Assembly: GCF_900111005.1 (NCBI RefSeq)
Contig: NZ_FOFV01000008.1
Coordinates: 62,001 to 126,000, forward strand
Source of the DNA: Lentzea albida
GTDB lineage: Bacteria > Actinomycetota > Actinomycetes > Mycobacteriales > Pseudonocardiaceae
Reading direction: 5' to 3'
DNA length: 64,000 nucleotides
The notes under the pieces were generated by a model. It worked only from the letters and a program-made list of their open reading frames with translations, made no database searches and was not told the DNA's origin. The position numbers and the translations under genes are program-made. Shown here one piece after another: positions 48,422 through 56,100 of the stretch (position 1 is its first letter; each line of letters begins with the position of its first letter).

Positions 48422-48452
48422 CTTGCCCATGCACAGTGAATGCATGGGCAAG
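48422..48452. repeat. Perfect 12-bp inverted repeat over a start codon
   Basis: CTTGCCCATGCA (48422-48433) and TGCATGGGCAAG (48441-48452) with a 7-nt centre (CAGTGAA) form a perfect inverted repeat. It contains both candidate ATGs (48429 and 48444) of the gene at 48444-48860. It might be an operator or an RNA hairpin that hides the start. Confidence 0.65.
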
Positions 48453-48860
48453 TGGTCTCCCTCAGACGACGCGGAACTCGCTACCGGCTGGCGACTCTGG
48501 CTGGAGCTCAGCGACCGCGTGTGGCCGGACCCCTCCTGGGACGGCACACCGGCCGACGCCATCCGCCAGGTGCGCGCGCTCCTCGCCGTGTGCGAGGAAA
48601 TCCGCCTCTCCTACCTCGCCGAGACCTCACGTCCGTCCGTCGCCCTGCTGCAACTGCTGCAGTCCATGTCCTTCGTGGCCTCGTTCGCCGTCGACCTGTG
48701 GCACGACGACACACACCCCCTGGACGTTGAACGCGCCGAACTCCTGCACGGCGACCTCGCGTCGTTCGCGGACCACGTGGCCGGTGTGCGCGCTGCACTC
48801 GCTCAAGGCGGCGGCTGGGTGGAGTTGGACCGCCGCCCGTGGGGCCTGCCGGTCGACTAG
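48444..48860 (+). CDS. Soluble protein of unknown function
   Basis: A 138-residue mostly helical protein starting MGKWSPSDDAELATGWRLW, Trp- and Leu-rich, with QVRALLAVCEEIRLSYLAET and LLQLLQSMSFVASFAVDLWHDD. An ATG at 48429 would add MHSEC. Both starts lie within the 48422-48452 palindrome, and there is no ribosome-binding site in front. No family recognised. The terminator of the convergent tRNA-Gly gene follows after 40 bp. Confidence 0.6.
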   Translation: MGKWSPSDDAELATGWRLWLELSDRVWPDPSWDGTPADAIRQVRALLAVCEEIRLSYLAETSRPSVALLQLLQSMSFVASFAVDLWHDDTHPLDVERAELLHGDLASFADHVAGVRAALAQGGGWVELDRRPWGLPVD

Positions 48861-48900
48861 TCAGCCCGCCGTCCCCGGTCCGCCTCGCTGCTGGAAACGA

Positions 48901-48928
48901 CGAAGGCCCTCCGCGAGGAGGGCCTTCG
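48901..48928 (-). terminator. Terminator of tRNA-Gly
   Basis: A perfect 12-bp stem CGAAGGCCCTCC / GGAGGGCCTTCG with a 4-nt loop lies 2 bp beyond the 3' end of the tRNA on the minus strand, followed on that strand by TCGTCGTTTCC. The position and strength fit a tRNA terminator. Confidence 0.75.
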
Positions 48929-48930
48929 AG

Positions 48931-49004
48931 TGGAGCGGGTGACGGGAATCGAACCCGCCTCTACAGCTTGGGAAGCTGTCGTTCTACCAATGAACTACAC
49001 CCGC
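48931..49004 (-). tRNA. tRNA-Gly (anticodon CCC)
   Basis: On the minus strand the sequence folds as a cloverleaf. The acceptor stem is GCGGGTG / CACCCGC, the D-loop has TTGGTAGAAC, and the anticodon stem ACAGC / GCTGT encloses the loop TTCCCAA, giving anticodon CCC. The T-arm contains GGTTCGATTCC. CCA is encoded at the 3' end (48931-48933). It reads GGG codons. A strong terminator follows. Confidence 0.95.
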
Positions 49005-49077
49005 ATGAGCAAGCTCGTCGTCGATCATACACAGGCGTGCAACGTGACCCGCGCGCATCTTCGGTTAGCCTGTCCGG

Positions 49078-49659
49078 GTGCTGCTGAGTGACCAGGATCT
49101 GCGCAAAGAGGTCGAGTCCGGCCGTCTCGTCCTCGACCCCTTCGACGTCGAGATGCTCCAGCCGTCGAGCATCGACGTGCGGCTCGACCGGTTCTTCCGG
49201 GTCTTCAACAACACGAAGTACACGCACATCGACCCCGCGCAGCAGCAGGACGACCTGACGAGCCTGATCGAGACGCCGGCGGACGAGCAGTTCGTGCTGC
49301 ACCCCGGCGAGTTCGTGCTCGGGTCCACCTACGAGATGGTGACGCTGCCGGACGACCTGGCGGGGCGGCTCGAGGGCAAGTCCAGTCTCGGGCGGCTCGG
49401 GTTGCTGACGCACTCCACGGCTGGCTTCATCGACCCCGGCTTCTCCGGCCACATCACGCTGGAGCTGTCGAACGTCGCGAACCTGCCCATCACGCTGCAC
49501 CCCGGCATGAAGATCGGGCAGCTCTGCCTGTTCAAGCTGTCGAGCCCGGCGGAGCACCCCTACGGTTCGTCGCAGGCCGGCAGCCGGTACCAGGGGCAGC
49601 GCGGGCCCACGCCCAGCCGCGCGTACCTCAACTTCCACCGCACGGACACGCGCCGCTAG
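49078..49659 (+). CDS. dcd: dCTP deaminase
   Basis: A 193-residue trimeric enzyme converting dCTP toward dUTP/dUMP for thymidylate synthesis. It starts [17 protein letters not shown]. Family motifs are PSSIDVRLD, the active-site segment [30 protein letters not shown] (with the catalytic Glu), and the C-terminal [11 protein letters not shown] lid. Actinobacterial forms such as that of M. tuberculosis are bifunctional (deaminase and dUTPase), which is plausible here. The GTG at 49078 lies 7 nt after a -10-like TAGCCT, so the mRNA may be leaderless. Confidence 0.95.
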   Translation: MLLSDQDLRKEVESGRLVLDPFDVEMLQPSSIDVRLDRFFRVFNNTKYTHIDPAQQQDDLTSLIETPADEQFVLHPGEFVLGSTYEMVTLPDDLAGRLEGKSSLGRLGLLTHSTAGFIDPGFSGHITLELSNVANLPITLHPGMKIGQLCLFKLSSPAEHPYGSSQAGSRYQGQRGPTPSRAYLNFHRTDTRR

Positions 49660-50636
49660 CCCAGGTCGCCGTAGCGCTCCAGCACGCGGCGGCGCAGTTC
49701 CGGGTCGGTGCGCGGGACCGGTTCGAGGAAGATCTCGTCGAGGTCGGGGAACTCCGCGCGCAGCTCCGCGGAAATGCGCACGCAGGCGTCCTCCAGTTGA
49801 TGTGCGGTGAGGGCGTCGTCGAAGTCGAGGCGGGCGCACAGCAGCACGCGGTCGGTGCCGATGAGCATCGTCAGGACGTCCACGACGGCGTCCACCTCGC
49901 GCACCTCGCCGAGCCTGCGCCAGATCGCCTTCACCACCACCGGGTCCGCCTGCCGTCCGATCAGCAGGCCGCGGTTGGTGCGCGCCAGCACGTAGGCGAC
50001 CACCGCCAGCAGCAGGCCGATCGCGAGTGACGCGAGGCCGTCCCACACCGACGAGCCGGTCAGCTGGTGCAGGCCGAGGCCCGCGAACGCCAGCAGCAGG
50101 CCGATCAGGGCGGCGGAGTCCTCCAGGAAGACCGTCTTCACGGTCGGGTCGTCGGAGACCCGCAGGAAGTCCCAGAACCCGCGGCCGTGCGCCTTGGACT
50201 CGGAGCGGACCTGCCGGAACGCCTGCGTCCACGAGACGGATTCCAGCGCGAACGCGAGGCCCAGCACGATGTAGCCGACGAGCGGGCGGGTCTGCTCCTC
50301 CGGGTGGCCGAAGACCGTGCGGAAGCCTTCGTAGAACGCGAACACCGCGCCCGAGGCGAAGATCGAGACCGCGGCCAGCAGCGACCAGAAGTAGCGCTCC
50401 TTGCCGTAGCCGAACGGGTGGCGGCGGTCGGCGGGGCGGTCCGAGCGGCGCAGGGCGGTCAGCAGCAACGCCTCGGTGAACGTGTCGGCGACCGAGTGCG
50501 CGGCTTCGGAGAGGATCGCGGCCGAACCGGTCAAAACGCCCGCAATGGCCTTCATGACCGCAATCGCCAGATTCACCAGCAGGGCCAGGACGACGGTGAG
50601 GTTGCTTTCGCCTGAGCCCTGCGGTTTCTCGCTCAT
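49656..50636 (-). CDS. Cation diffusion facilitator (CDF) transporter, SLC30A9-like
   Basis: A 326-residue metal/proton antiporter. Six helices are visible, plus a C-terminal cytoplasmic ferredoxin-like domain ([28 protein letters not shown]). The first metal motif is H47xxxD51 (AAHSVAD). In helix 5 the usual HxxxD is replaced by [10 protein letters not shown], as in ZNT9/SLC30A9-like proteins, so metal choice may differ from zinc exporters. It starts with ATG 50636 and overlaps the dcd stop region by 4 bp. Confidence 0.87.
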   Translation of the reverse strand: MSEKPQGSGESNLTVVLALLVNLAIAVMKAIAGVLTGSAAILSEAAHSVADTFTEALLLTALRRSDRPADRRHPFGYGKERYFWSLLAAVSIFASGAVFAFYEGFRTVFGHPEEQTRPLVGYIVLGLAFALESVSWTQAFRQVRSESKAHGRGFWDFLRVSDDPTVKTVFLEDSAALIGLLLAFAGLGLHQLTGSSVWDGLASLAIGLLLAVVAYVLARTNRGLLIGRQADPVVVKAIWRRLGEVREVDAVVDVLTMLIGTDRVLLCARLDFDDALTAHQLEDACVRISAELRAEFPDLDEIFLEPVPRTDPELRRRVLERYGDLG

Positions 50637-50835
50637 GACGATCAGCCTAGGACGCAGGACGTGCGTGCACCTGTTGCGGCGATCGGAAGAGGAAAGGTGG
50701 CCGGACTCGTGTTGCGTTTGCGCGGCCGTTACTGCATTCGAGTGACATTCGGCGGCCGGAGCAACATCCGGCGGGCCTGGGGTGTCTTAAGGCTGGGATC
50801 CGCACCGGGGGGACGCTGATCACCAGGGGGTAAGA

Positions 50836-50874
50836 CGGAACGGCCCGCGTCCGGGAGAGACGCGGGCCGTTCCG
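50836..50874. terminator. Strong isolated hairpin upstream of marR
   Basis: A perfect 16-bp inverted repeat CGGAACGGCCCGCGTC / GACGCGGGCCGTTCCG with a 7-nt loop stands between the divergent CDF and MarR genes, where no known gene ends. There is no T-run on either side. It may end an unannotated short transcript from 50640-50835 or shape the marR leader. The rest of the 265-bp gap has no convincing gene. Confidence 0.5.
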
Positions 50875-50901
50875 CATGTGGGGCGCAACTACCATCGTGA
50901 G

Positions 50902-51453
50902 ATGGGCGAACGGGGTGCGGACGACACCGATGCCGAGGTCGAGTCGTGGCGGGCCGCGGTGCCGGAGATCGATCCGGTGGTCGAGGGCGTGGTCGACCGG
51001 GTGCACCAGATCAGCAAGTACCTCGACTTCCTGGCGACGGAGATCGCCGCGCCGCACGGGCTCAACCGCGCCGACTACGAGATCCTCGCCCGCCTCTTCT
51101 GGATCGGGCCGCCGCACCGGCTCACGCCCAAGCAGCTCGCGAACGGCACGCTGAGCCCGGCCACCACGATCACGAGCCGACTCGACCGGCTGGAGAAGGC
51201 GGGGCTCGTGGTCCGCGAGCTCGACCCGAGCGACCGCCGGTCGCTGCCCGCCACATTGACCGGCGCCGGCCGCGAGATCTTCCTGCGGATCGTCGCGGGC
51301 CAGGCGGAACGGGAGCGCGACCTCTTCACCGCGCTGCCCGGCGCAGACCTCGAGAACCTCCGCGACCTGCTGCGCCAGGTGATGGAGGTGCTGTCCGGAG
51401 AACTGGGGCCCGCGCATCGCCGCACGCGGCTCGCACTCGACGCCGAGGAATGA
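50902..51453 (+). CDS. MarR family transcriptional regulator
   Basis: A 183-residue winged-helix regulator. The DNA-binding core is LNRADYEILARLFWIGPPHRLTPKQLANGTLSPATTITSRLDRLEKAGLVVRELDPSDRRSLPATLTGAG, where DPSDRRS is the wing. The N-terminus has an acidic extension. ATG 50902 is preferred over a GTG at 50878. It lies 27 bp after a strong hairpin. Candidate binding repeats follow its stop codon (51460-51487). Ligand and targets are unknown; the LASTG surface protein downstream is a candidate. Confidence 0.86.
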   Translation: MGERGADDTDAEVESWRAAVPEIDPVVEGVVDRVHQISKYLDFLATEIAAPHGLNRADYEILARLFWIGPPHRLTPKQLANGTLSPATTITSRLDRLEKAGLVVRELDPSDRRSLPATLTGAGREIFLRIVAGQAERERDLFTALPGADLENLRDLLRQVMEVLSGELGPAHRRTRLALDAEE

Positions 51454-51459
51454 TTGCTA

Positions 51460-51487
51460 CGATCTCGTACTATCCGATATCGTGCTA
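51460..51487. promoter_or_regulatory. Direct repeats CGATNTCGTRCTA upstream of the surface-protein gene
   Basis: Two similar 13-mers, CGATCTCGTACTA (51460-51472) and CGATATCGTGCTA (51475-51487), lie 6 bp after the marR stop in the 161-bp gap before the surface-protein gene. Each is partly palindromic. The segment is AT-rich for this genome and could be a regulator site for the downstream gene. Confidence 0.45.
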
Positions 51488-51614
51488 AATGGCGCGAGAG
51501 GGAGGGGTGCGAGATGGGTGGCTACCCGCTGTCGGAGTGAGTGACCTGGATCACGCAACATCGGCCCCCGGTGCTCCGATGTCCTAACTGGAGCAATCGA
51601 ACACTGGGGGATCA

Positions 51615-52889
51615 GTGAAGAAGTTCTTCGCCGTCGCGATGACGGCTGCCTTCGTCCTGCCTTCGGCGGCCGTGTCCGCCGCCGCGCAGGGCGAGACGAT
51701 CACCGTCGAGGGTCTGTTCTACATCGACCGGAACGGCGACAACGCCTTCACCGCCGGGGAGAACGTCCGGGCCGGCGGGCCGGGGGTCCAGATCCGGGTC
51801 CAGGGCACCAACGAGCTGGTCGGCACCTTCCCGACCGGTCCGGACGGCCGCTACCGCGCCGTGCTGCCCAAGGGCCCGAAGTACGTCACCAGCAGCCTGG
51901 AGAAGGACTACTCCAGCACCAGGCTCGGACACGACGCGTCCGAGTCCAGGACCGACGCCGACTACCCGCTGCGCGGCTACTTCCTCAACGGCGTGACCTT
52001 CGTCGACACCAACGGCGACGGTGTGAAGCAGGCCGAGGAGAAGACCCACGGCGGCAAGGTGAAGGTGACCGGTCAGGTCCACTCCGGCGCGCAGTTCAGC
52101 GGCGAGGCCCAGGCCGGCCCGGACGGCGCCTACCAGCTCGACCTCCCGTTCGGTGCCCTCACGCTGACCGCGCCGGACCTCACGAAGGACGGCCTGGCGC
52201 TCGCGAAGCCGAGGACGGCCTCGGACGTCGACTGGGTCTCCGGCACGACCGCCCTCGTCGGCGCCGACAACCGCGAGGTCCGGGCCGACGTGCGGTACGT
52301 CGAGGCCAGGGCCGACATCGCGCTGTCCGCGTCCGTCGTGCCCGCCAAGGACTCCTACGTCCTCGGCGAGCAGGTCGACGTCAAGCTGACGCTCGCGAAC
52401 AAGGGCAACGTGCCGGTCGTCCCGTCCGTCGTCATGGCGGAGTTCGTCGCGAAACTGGTGTCGCACAGCGACAACATCAAGCTCATCAACGGTCGCGACG
52501 ACGAGTTCGAGACCGTCGCGAAGATCCTGCCGGGCGAGCAGGCGGACGTCGTGCTCAAGGTCGAGCTGAACGACCTCACGTTCGACAAGGTGCAGCCGAT
52601 CGTGCGCTTCAACTTCGGCAACCTGCAGGACGTCGACCGCAAGAACAACGTCCTGCTGCCGCCGATCGCCGTCAAGGTCGTCGAGAAGGGCACCACCGCT
52701 CCGACGACGTCGACCTCGCCGTCGCAGAGCGCCGTGCCGACCACGACCGCTCCGGCCGTCGCCAAGGCGGGCAACGGGTCCGGCCTCGCGTCCACGGGCG
52801 CGTCGGTGTTCGGTCCCCTGGCACTGGGCGCGGTGCTGCTGGCGGTCGGTGCCTCGGCGTTCTTCGTGGCACGCCGCCGCCGGTCCTGA
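51615..52889 (+). CDS. Sortase-anchored surface protein with SdrD B-like repeats
   Basis: A 424-residue exported protein. A signal peptide covers residues 1-26 (MKKFFAVAMTAAFVLPSAAVSA). Two Sdr/CNA B-type, EF-hand-like segments follow: YIDRNGDNAFTAGENVRAGG...GRYRAVLP and FVDTNGDGVKQAEEKTHGG...GAYQLDLP; the DxNxD runs probably bind calcium. A beta-sandwich domain comes next, then a Thr/Ser/Pro stalk. The C-terminal sorting signal is LASTG (391-395), a hydrophobic helix and RRRRS. LAXTG is the motif of class E sortases in actinobacteria. No sortase gene is in the window. The start is GTG 51615 with GGGGGATC before it. Confidence 0.86.
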   Translation: MKKFFAVAMTAAFVLPSAAVSAAAQGETITVEGLFYIDRNGDNAFTAGENVRAGGPGVQIRVQGTNELVGTFPTGPDGRYRAVLPKGPKYVTSSLEKDYSSTRLGHDASESRTDADYPLRGYFLNGVTFVDTNGDGVKQAEEKTHGGKVKVTGQVHSGAQFSGEAQAGPDGAYQLDLPFGALTLTAPDLTKDGLALAKPRTASDVDWVSGTTALVGADNREVRADVRYVEARADIALSASVVPAKDSYVLGEQVDVKLTLANKGNVPVVPSVVMAEFVAKLVSHSDNIKLINGRDDEFETVAKILPGEQADVVLKVELNDLTFDKVQPIVRFNFGNLQDVDRKNNVLLPPIAVKVVEKGTTAPTTSTSPSQSAVPTTTAPAVAKAGNGSGLASTGASVFGPLALGAVLLAVGASAFFVARRRRS

Positions 52890-52921
52890 CCACTTAGGAC
52901 CCGCCACGGCTAGGCTGCGGC

Positions 52922-53302
52922 ATGGGCATCTTGGTGCATGTGCTGCTGACCGCCGTGGCGGTCTGGGTGTCGACCGCCCTCCCCGGCATCGACCTGGGCG
53001 AGGGCTCCACCGGCTCGAGAATCCTCACGCTGATCGGCGTCGCCGTGATCTTCGGCCTGGTCAACGCGATCGTGAAGCCGCTGGTGAAGTTCTTCGGCTG
53101 CCTGTTCTACCTGCTCACGCTCGGCCTGATCGGGCTCGTCGTGAACGCGCTGCTGTTCATGCTCACCGGGTGGCTGGCCGAGCAGCTCGACCTGCCGTTC
53201 CGCGTCGACGGCTTCTGGCCCGCGTTCTGGGGCGCGATCATCGTCGCCCTGACCGGCTGGGTGCTGAACGTGGTCTACGACAAGATCACCGACAACGACT
53301 AG
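52922..53302 (+). CDS. Phage holin family (PF04020-like) membrane protein
   Basis: A 126-residue protein with four membrane helices (HVLLTAVAVWVSTALPGI, ILTLIGVAVIFGLVNAIV, FGCLFYLLTLGLIGLVVNALLFML, FWPAFWGAIIVALTGWVLNVV). ALPGIDLG and GLVNAIVKPLVKFF are typical of the Phage_holin_4_2 family. Despite the name, it is a chromosomal membrane protein in many actinobacteria, and no phage genes are nearby. It is followed by a bidirectional terminator. Confidence 0.85.
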   Translation: MGILVHVLLTAVAVWVSTALPGIDLGEGSTGSRILTLIGVAVIFGLVNAIVKPLVKFFGCLFYLLTLGLIGLVVNALLFMLTGWLAEQLDLPFRVDGFWPAFWGAIIVALTGWVLNVVYDKITDND

Positions 53303-53315
53303 TCGCACCAACGGG

Positions 53316-53350
53316 AAGGCCCTCGGTCCACAACGGACCGAGGGCCTTTT
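53316..53350. terminator. Bidirectional intrinsic terminator
   Basis: A 14-bp perfect stem AAGGCCCTCGGTCC / GGACCGAGGGCCTT with a 5-nt loop, followed by TTCGCTT on the plus strand. It lies between the holin-family gene and the convergent EtfD-like gene and can serve both. Confidence 0.85.
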
Positions 53351-53362
53351 CGCTTGCCGCGG

Positions 53363-55624
53363 CTACGCCTTCGCCTTGTCCTCGTCCGGCAGCGGCGTGC
53401 CGGTCGGGACCTCGTCGGTCGGCGTGTCCTTCTTCTCCGTGCCGCGGCGGACGGACTCCAGCAGCATCTGCGCCACGTCCACCACCTCGACGTGCGCACC
53501 GGCCTGGCCGTCGGACTGCCGCGCGGTCACGCCGTCCGTCAGCATCACGCGGCAGAACGGGCAGCCGGTCGCGATCTTCGACGGCGCGGTGCCCAGCGCC
53601 TCGTCCACGCGGTCGAGGTTGATGCGCTTGCCGATCCGCTCCTCCATCCACATGCGGGCGCCACCGGCACCACAGCACATGGAGCGCTCTTCGTGCCGCG
53701 GCATCTCGCGCAGCTTCGCGCCCGACGCCCCGATCAGCTCACGTGGTGCCTCGTAGACCTTGTTGTGGCGGCCCAGGTAGCACGGGTCGTGGTACGTGAC
53801 GTCCTCGGTGACCGGCGCGACCGGCACCAGGCGGCGTTCGCGCACCAGCTTGTTGAGCAGCTGCGTGTGGTGCACGACCTCGTACGTGCCGCCGACCGAC
53901 GGGTACTCGTTGGCCAGCGTGTTGAAGCAGTGCGCGCACGTGACGACGATCTTGCGCTGACCGGCGGGCCGGTCCTCGAACACCGAGTTGAGCACCTCGA
54001 CGTTCTGCTGTGCGAGCATCTGGAACAGGAACTCGTTGCCGGCGCGGCGGGCCGGGTCACCGGTGCAGGTCTCCTCCGGGCCGAGCACGGTGTACTTGAC
54101 GTCCGCGGTGTGCAGCAGCTCGGCGACGGCGCGCGTGGTCTTCTTCGCGCGGTCCTCGAACGCACCGGCGCAGCCGACCCAGAACAGGTACTCCGCGTCG
54201 CCCAGCTCGCCGTCGAACACCGGCACCTCGAAGTCGAGGCCCTCGGTCCACGCCAGGCGGTCCTTGGCGTTCTGGCCCCACGGGTTGCCCTTGTTCTCCA
54301 GGTTCTTGAACATCCCGCCGAGCTCGGTCGGGAAGTTCGACTCGATCAGCACCTGGTAGCGGCGCATGTCGACGATGTGGTCGACGTGCTCGATGTCGAC
54401 CGGGCACTGCTCGACGCACGCGCCGCAGGTCGTGCAGGACCACAGCACCTCGGGGTCGATGACGCCCAGCTCGTCCGGGCCGCCGACCAGCGGGCGCTCG
54501 GACTCGGCCATCGCCAGCACGTCGATCGACTCGAGGCGCTTCTTGTAGTCCTCGTACTTGTCCTCGGTCAGGCCGACCTCGTCACCGGCCATGTCGCGCG
54601 AGCCGCCGGCCAGCAGGTACGGCGCCTTGGCGTAGGCGTGGTCGCGCAGCTGCGTGATGACCAGCTTGGGCGACAGCGGCTTGCCGGTGTTCCAGGCGGG
54701 GCACTGCGACTGGCAGCGGCCGCACTCGGTGCAGGTGGAGAAGTCGAGCCAGCCCTTCCAGCTGAAGTCCTCGACCTTGCCGACGCCGAACACGTCCTTG
54801 TCCGGGTCGGCCTCTTCCAGGTCGAGGACCTTGCCGCCGGACATCATCGGCTTCAGCGCGCCGAGGGCGACGCCACCGTCGTCCTCGCGCTTGAAGTAGA
54901 TGTTGAAGAACGCCGAGAAGCGGTGCCAGGCGACACCCATCGTGAGGTTCCGGCCGACGACGACCAGCCAGATCATGCCGCTCAGCAGCTTGACCAGCGC
55001 CATCACCGACACCCAGATGGGCGCGGCGGGCAGGATCTGCGCGAGCGGCTGCGTCACGAACGACGTCCACAGCGGCGCGGACTCGAGGCCGCTCGACTGC
55101 TTGAACGCCTTCACCATGAGGATGCCGATGCCCTCGATGATGACGACGGCCTCGACGAAGTAGGCGGACTTGAAGTCCGAGCCCTGGAAGCGGGAGACCC
55201 GGTCGGCGCGGCGCGGGTGGTTGCGCTGGCGGATGACCGCGAGGGCCACACCACCGACGACGGTGCCGAGACCCAGCAGCTCGATCAGCAGCAGCCAGAC
55301 CGACCACGTGCCGATGACCGGCCAGTGGAAGTGCGGGTCGAACACCTCGCCGTACGCCTCGAACAGCACCGCGGAGCCGATGAGGAAGCCCCACATCACC
55401 ATCCAGTGCCAGGGGGCGACCGAGCGGAACTTCGCCATTCTGGTGTGCGCGACGAACTCGACGATCATCGTCTTCATGCGCGGCACGAACGGCCCGAAGC
55501 GGGTGCCGTCCGGCTGGCCGAGCCGGATGATCTTGATCTGCTTCAGCACCCCGGCGACGAACACGCCCCAGGCGACGACGCTCACCGCCACGGCGACGAG
55601 TCCGAGAACCAGCTGGAGGGTCAT
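53363..55624 (-). CDS. etfD: EtfD-like membrane iron-sulfur oxidoreductase
   Basis: A 753-residue membrane protein. Five or so helices occupy residues 1-230 (a NarI-like quinone-interacting part). Two [4Fe-4S] motifs follow: C298xxC301xxC304xxxC308 (CTECGRCQSQCP) and C397xxC400xxC403xxxC407 (CTTCGACVEQCP). Two CCG domains come after (ETCTGD...CAHCFN; DPCYLGRHN...CCGAGGARMW...GCPFC). The tail is acidic. The layout equals M. tuberculosis EtfD (Rv0338c), which takes electrons from ETF reduced by acyl-CoA dehydrogenases and gives them to menaquinone. A -10-like TAGACT ends 6 nt before the ATG (leaderless), with the palindrome 55643-55658 over the -35. Confidence 0.87.
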   Translation of the reverse strand: MTLQLVLGLVAVAVSVVAWGVFVAGVLKQIKIIRLGQPDGTRFGPFVPRMKTMIVEFVAHTRMAKFRSVAPWHWMVMWGFLIGSAVLFEAYGEVFDPHFHWPVIGTWSVWLLLIELLGLGTVVGGVALAVIRQRNHPRRADRVSRFQGSDFKSAYFVEAVVIIEGIGILMVKAFKQSSGLESAPLWTSFVTQPLAQILPAAPIWVSVMALVKLLSGMIWLVVVGRNLTMGVAWHRFSAFFNIYFKREDDGGVALGALKPMMSGGKVLDLEEADPDKDVFGVGKVEDFSWKGWLDFSTCTECGRCQSQCPAWNTGKPLSPKLVITQLRDHAYAKAPYLLAGGSRDMAGDEVGLTEDKYEDYKKRLESIDVLAMAESERPLVGGPDELGVIDPEVLWSCTTCGACVEQCPVDIEHVDHIVDMRRYQVLIESNFPTELGGMFKNLENKGNPWGQNAKDRLAWTEGLDFEVPVFDGELGDAEYLFWVGCAGAFEDRAKKTTRAVAELLHTADVKYTVLGPEETCTGDPARRAGNEFLFQMLAQQNVEVLNSVFEDRPAGQRKIVVTCAHCFNTLANEYPSVGGTYEVVHHTQLLNKLVRERRLVPVAPVTEDVTYHDPCYLGRHNKVYEAPRELIGASGAKLREMPRHEERSMCCGAGGARMWMEERIGKRINLDRVDEALGTAPSKIATGCPFCRVMLTDGVTARQSDGQAGAHVEVVDVAQMLLESVRRGTEKKDTPTDEVPTGTPLPDEDKAKA

Positions 55625-55642
55625 GGCGGGAGTCTAGGCCAC

Positions 55643-55658
55643 GTTACTGATCAGTAAC
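55643..55658 (-). promoter_or_regulatory. Perfect GTTACTGATCAGTAAC operator upstream of etfD
   Basis: A perfect 16-bp palindrome containing TACT-GATC-AGTA lies 19 bp upstream of the etfD ATG. It overlaps the expected -35, since the -10 is TAGACT at 55636-55631. It belongs to the same box family as the sites at the fadE5, fabG4/fadA2 and SCP2/tetR promoters. Confidence 0.72.
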
Positions 55659-55725
55659 CACTTGGACGTGGCCGGTGTCTCGTCACGTACCGGTCAAGTA
55701 GCCAGAAGTTGATCAAAAACTTATG

Positions 55726-55737
55726 GAACACTTGTTC
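55726..55737 (+). promoter_or_regulatory. GAACA-CT-TGTTC palindrome upstream of the SMR gene
   Basis: A 12-bp palindrome, GAACACTTGTTC with 5-bp arms, lies 31 bp before the SMR start. A second inverted repeat AAGTT-N7-AACTT is at 55706-55722. One of these could be the operator of the TetR protein encoded after the SMR gene. Confidence 0.45.
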
Positions 55738-55768
55738 AGGTAGTTGGTCTGAGACCCCGGAGGTCGCC

Positions 55769-56092
55769 GTGCTGTACCTGTACCTCGCCGCGGCGATCGT
55801 GGGCGAGATCGCCGCCACCGTGTCGTTGAAACTGTCCGAGGGCTTCAGCAGACTCTGGCCGTCCGTGGTGGTCGTCGTCGGCTACGCCATCGCCTTCACC
55901 GCACTTTCGCGCGCGTTGAAGTTGGGTATGCCCGTGGGCGTCGCGTACGCCGTATGGTCTGCCATCGGTGTCGCTGCCGTCGCCGTCATCGGCTGGAAGT
56001 TCCTCGGCGAAACGCTCAACCCCACGATGGTCGTCGGGCTGGCCCTGATCATCGGAGGCGTGGTGACGCTCGAACTCGGGAGGACGCACTGA
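55769..56092 (+). CDS. SMR family multidrug efflux protein
   Basis: A 107-residue, four-helix small multidrug resistance protein. The essential membrane-embedded Glu is E13 in AAAIVGEIAATVSLKLS, and the GxAYAVWSAIGVAAVAVIGW motif of helix 3 is present. It works as an antiparallel dimer exchanging protons for cationic drugs. GTG 55769 has GGAGGT 4 nt upstream. It is followed, overlapping or abutting, by a TetR gene, so pump and regulator form one operon. Confidence 0.9.
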   Translation: MLYLYLAAAIVGEIAATVSLKLSEGFSRLWPSVVVVVGYAIAFTALSRALKLGMPVGVAYAVWSAIGVAAVAVIGWKFLGETLNPTMVVGLALIIGGVVTLELGRTH

Positions 56093-56100
56093 CCGCGGTA

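Noticed and set aside
48931..49004. tRNA-Gly with anticodon GCC
   Set aside because: The loop reads TTCCCAA with 5-bp flanking stems, so positions 34-36 are CCC.
50742..50819. Possible 25-residue peptide (VTFGGRSNIRRAWGVLR...) before marR
   Set aside because: No ribosome-binding site and no family; cannot be separated from chance in GC-rich DNA.
52922..53302. Holin-like gene as evidence of prophage
   Set aside because: The PF04020 family is widespread in actinobacterial chromosomes, and no phage structural, lysis or integrase genes are present.
53354..55657. Very long plus-strand frame opposite the EtfD-like gene
   Set aside because: Same artefact of high GC; the minus-strand frame carries the iron-sulfur motifs and membrane helices.
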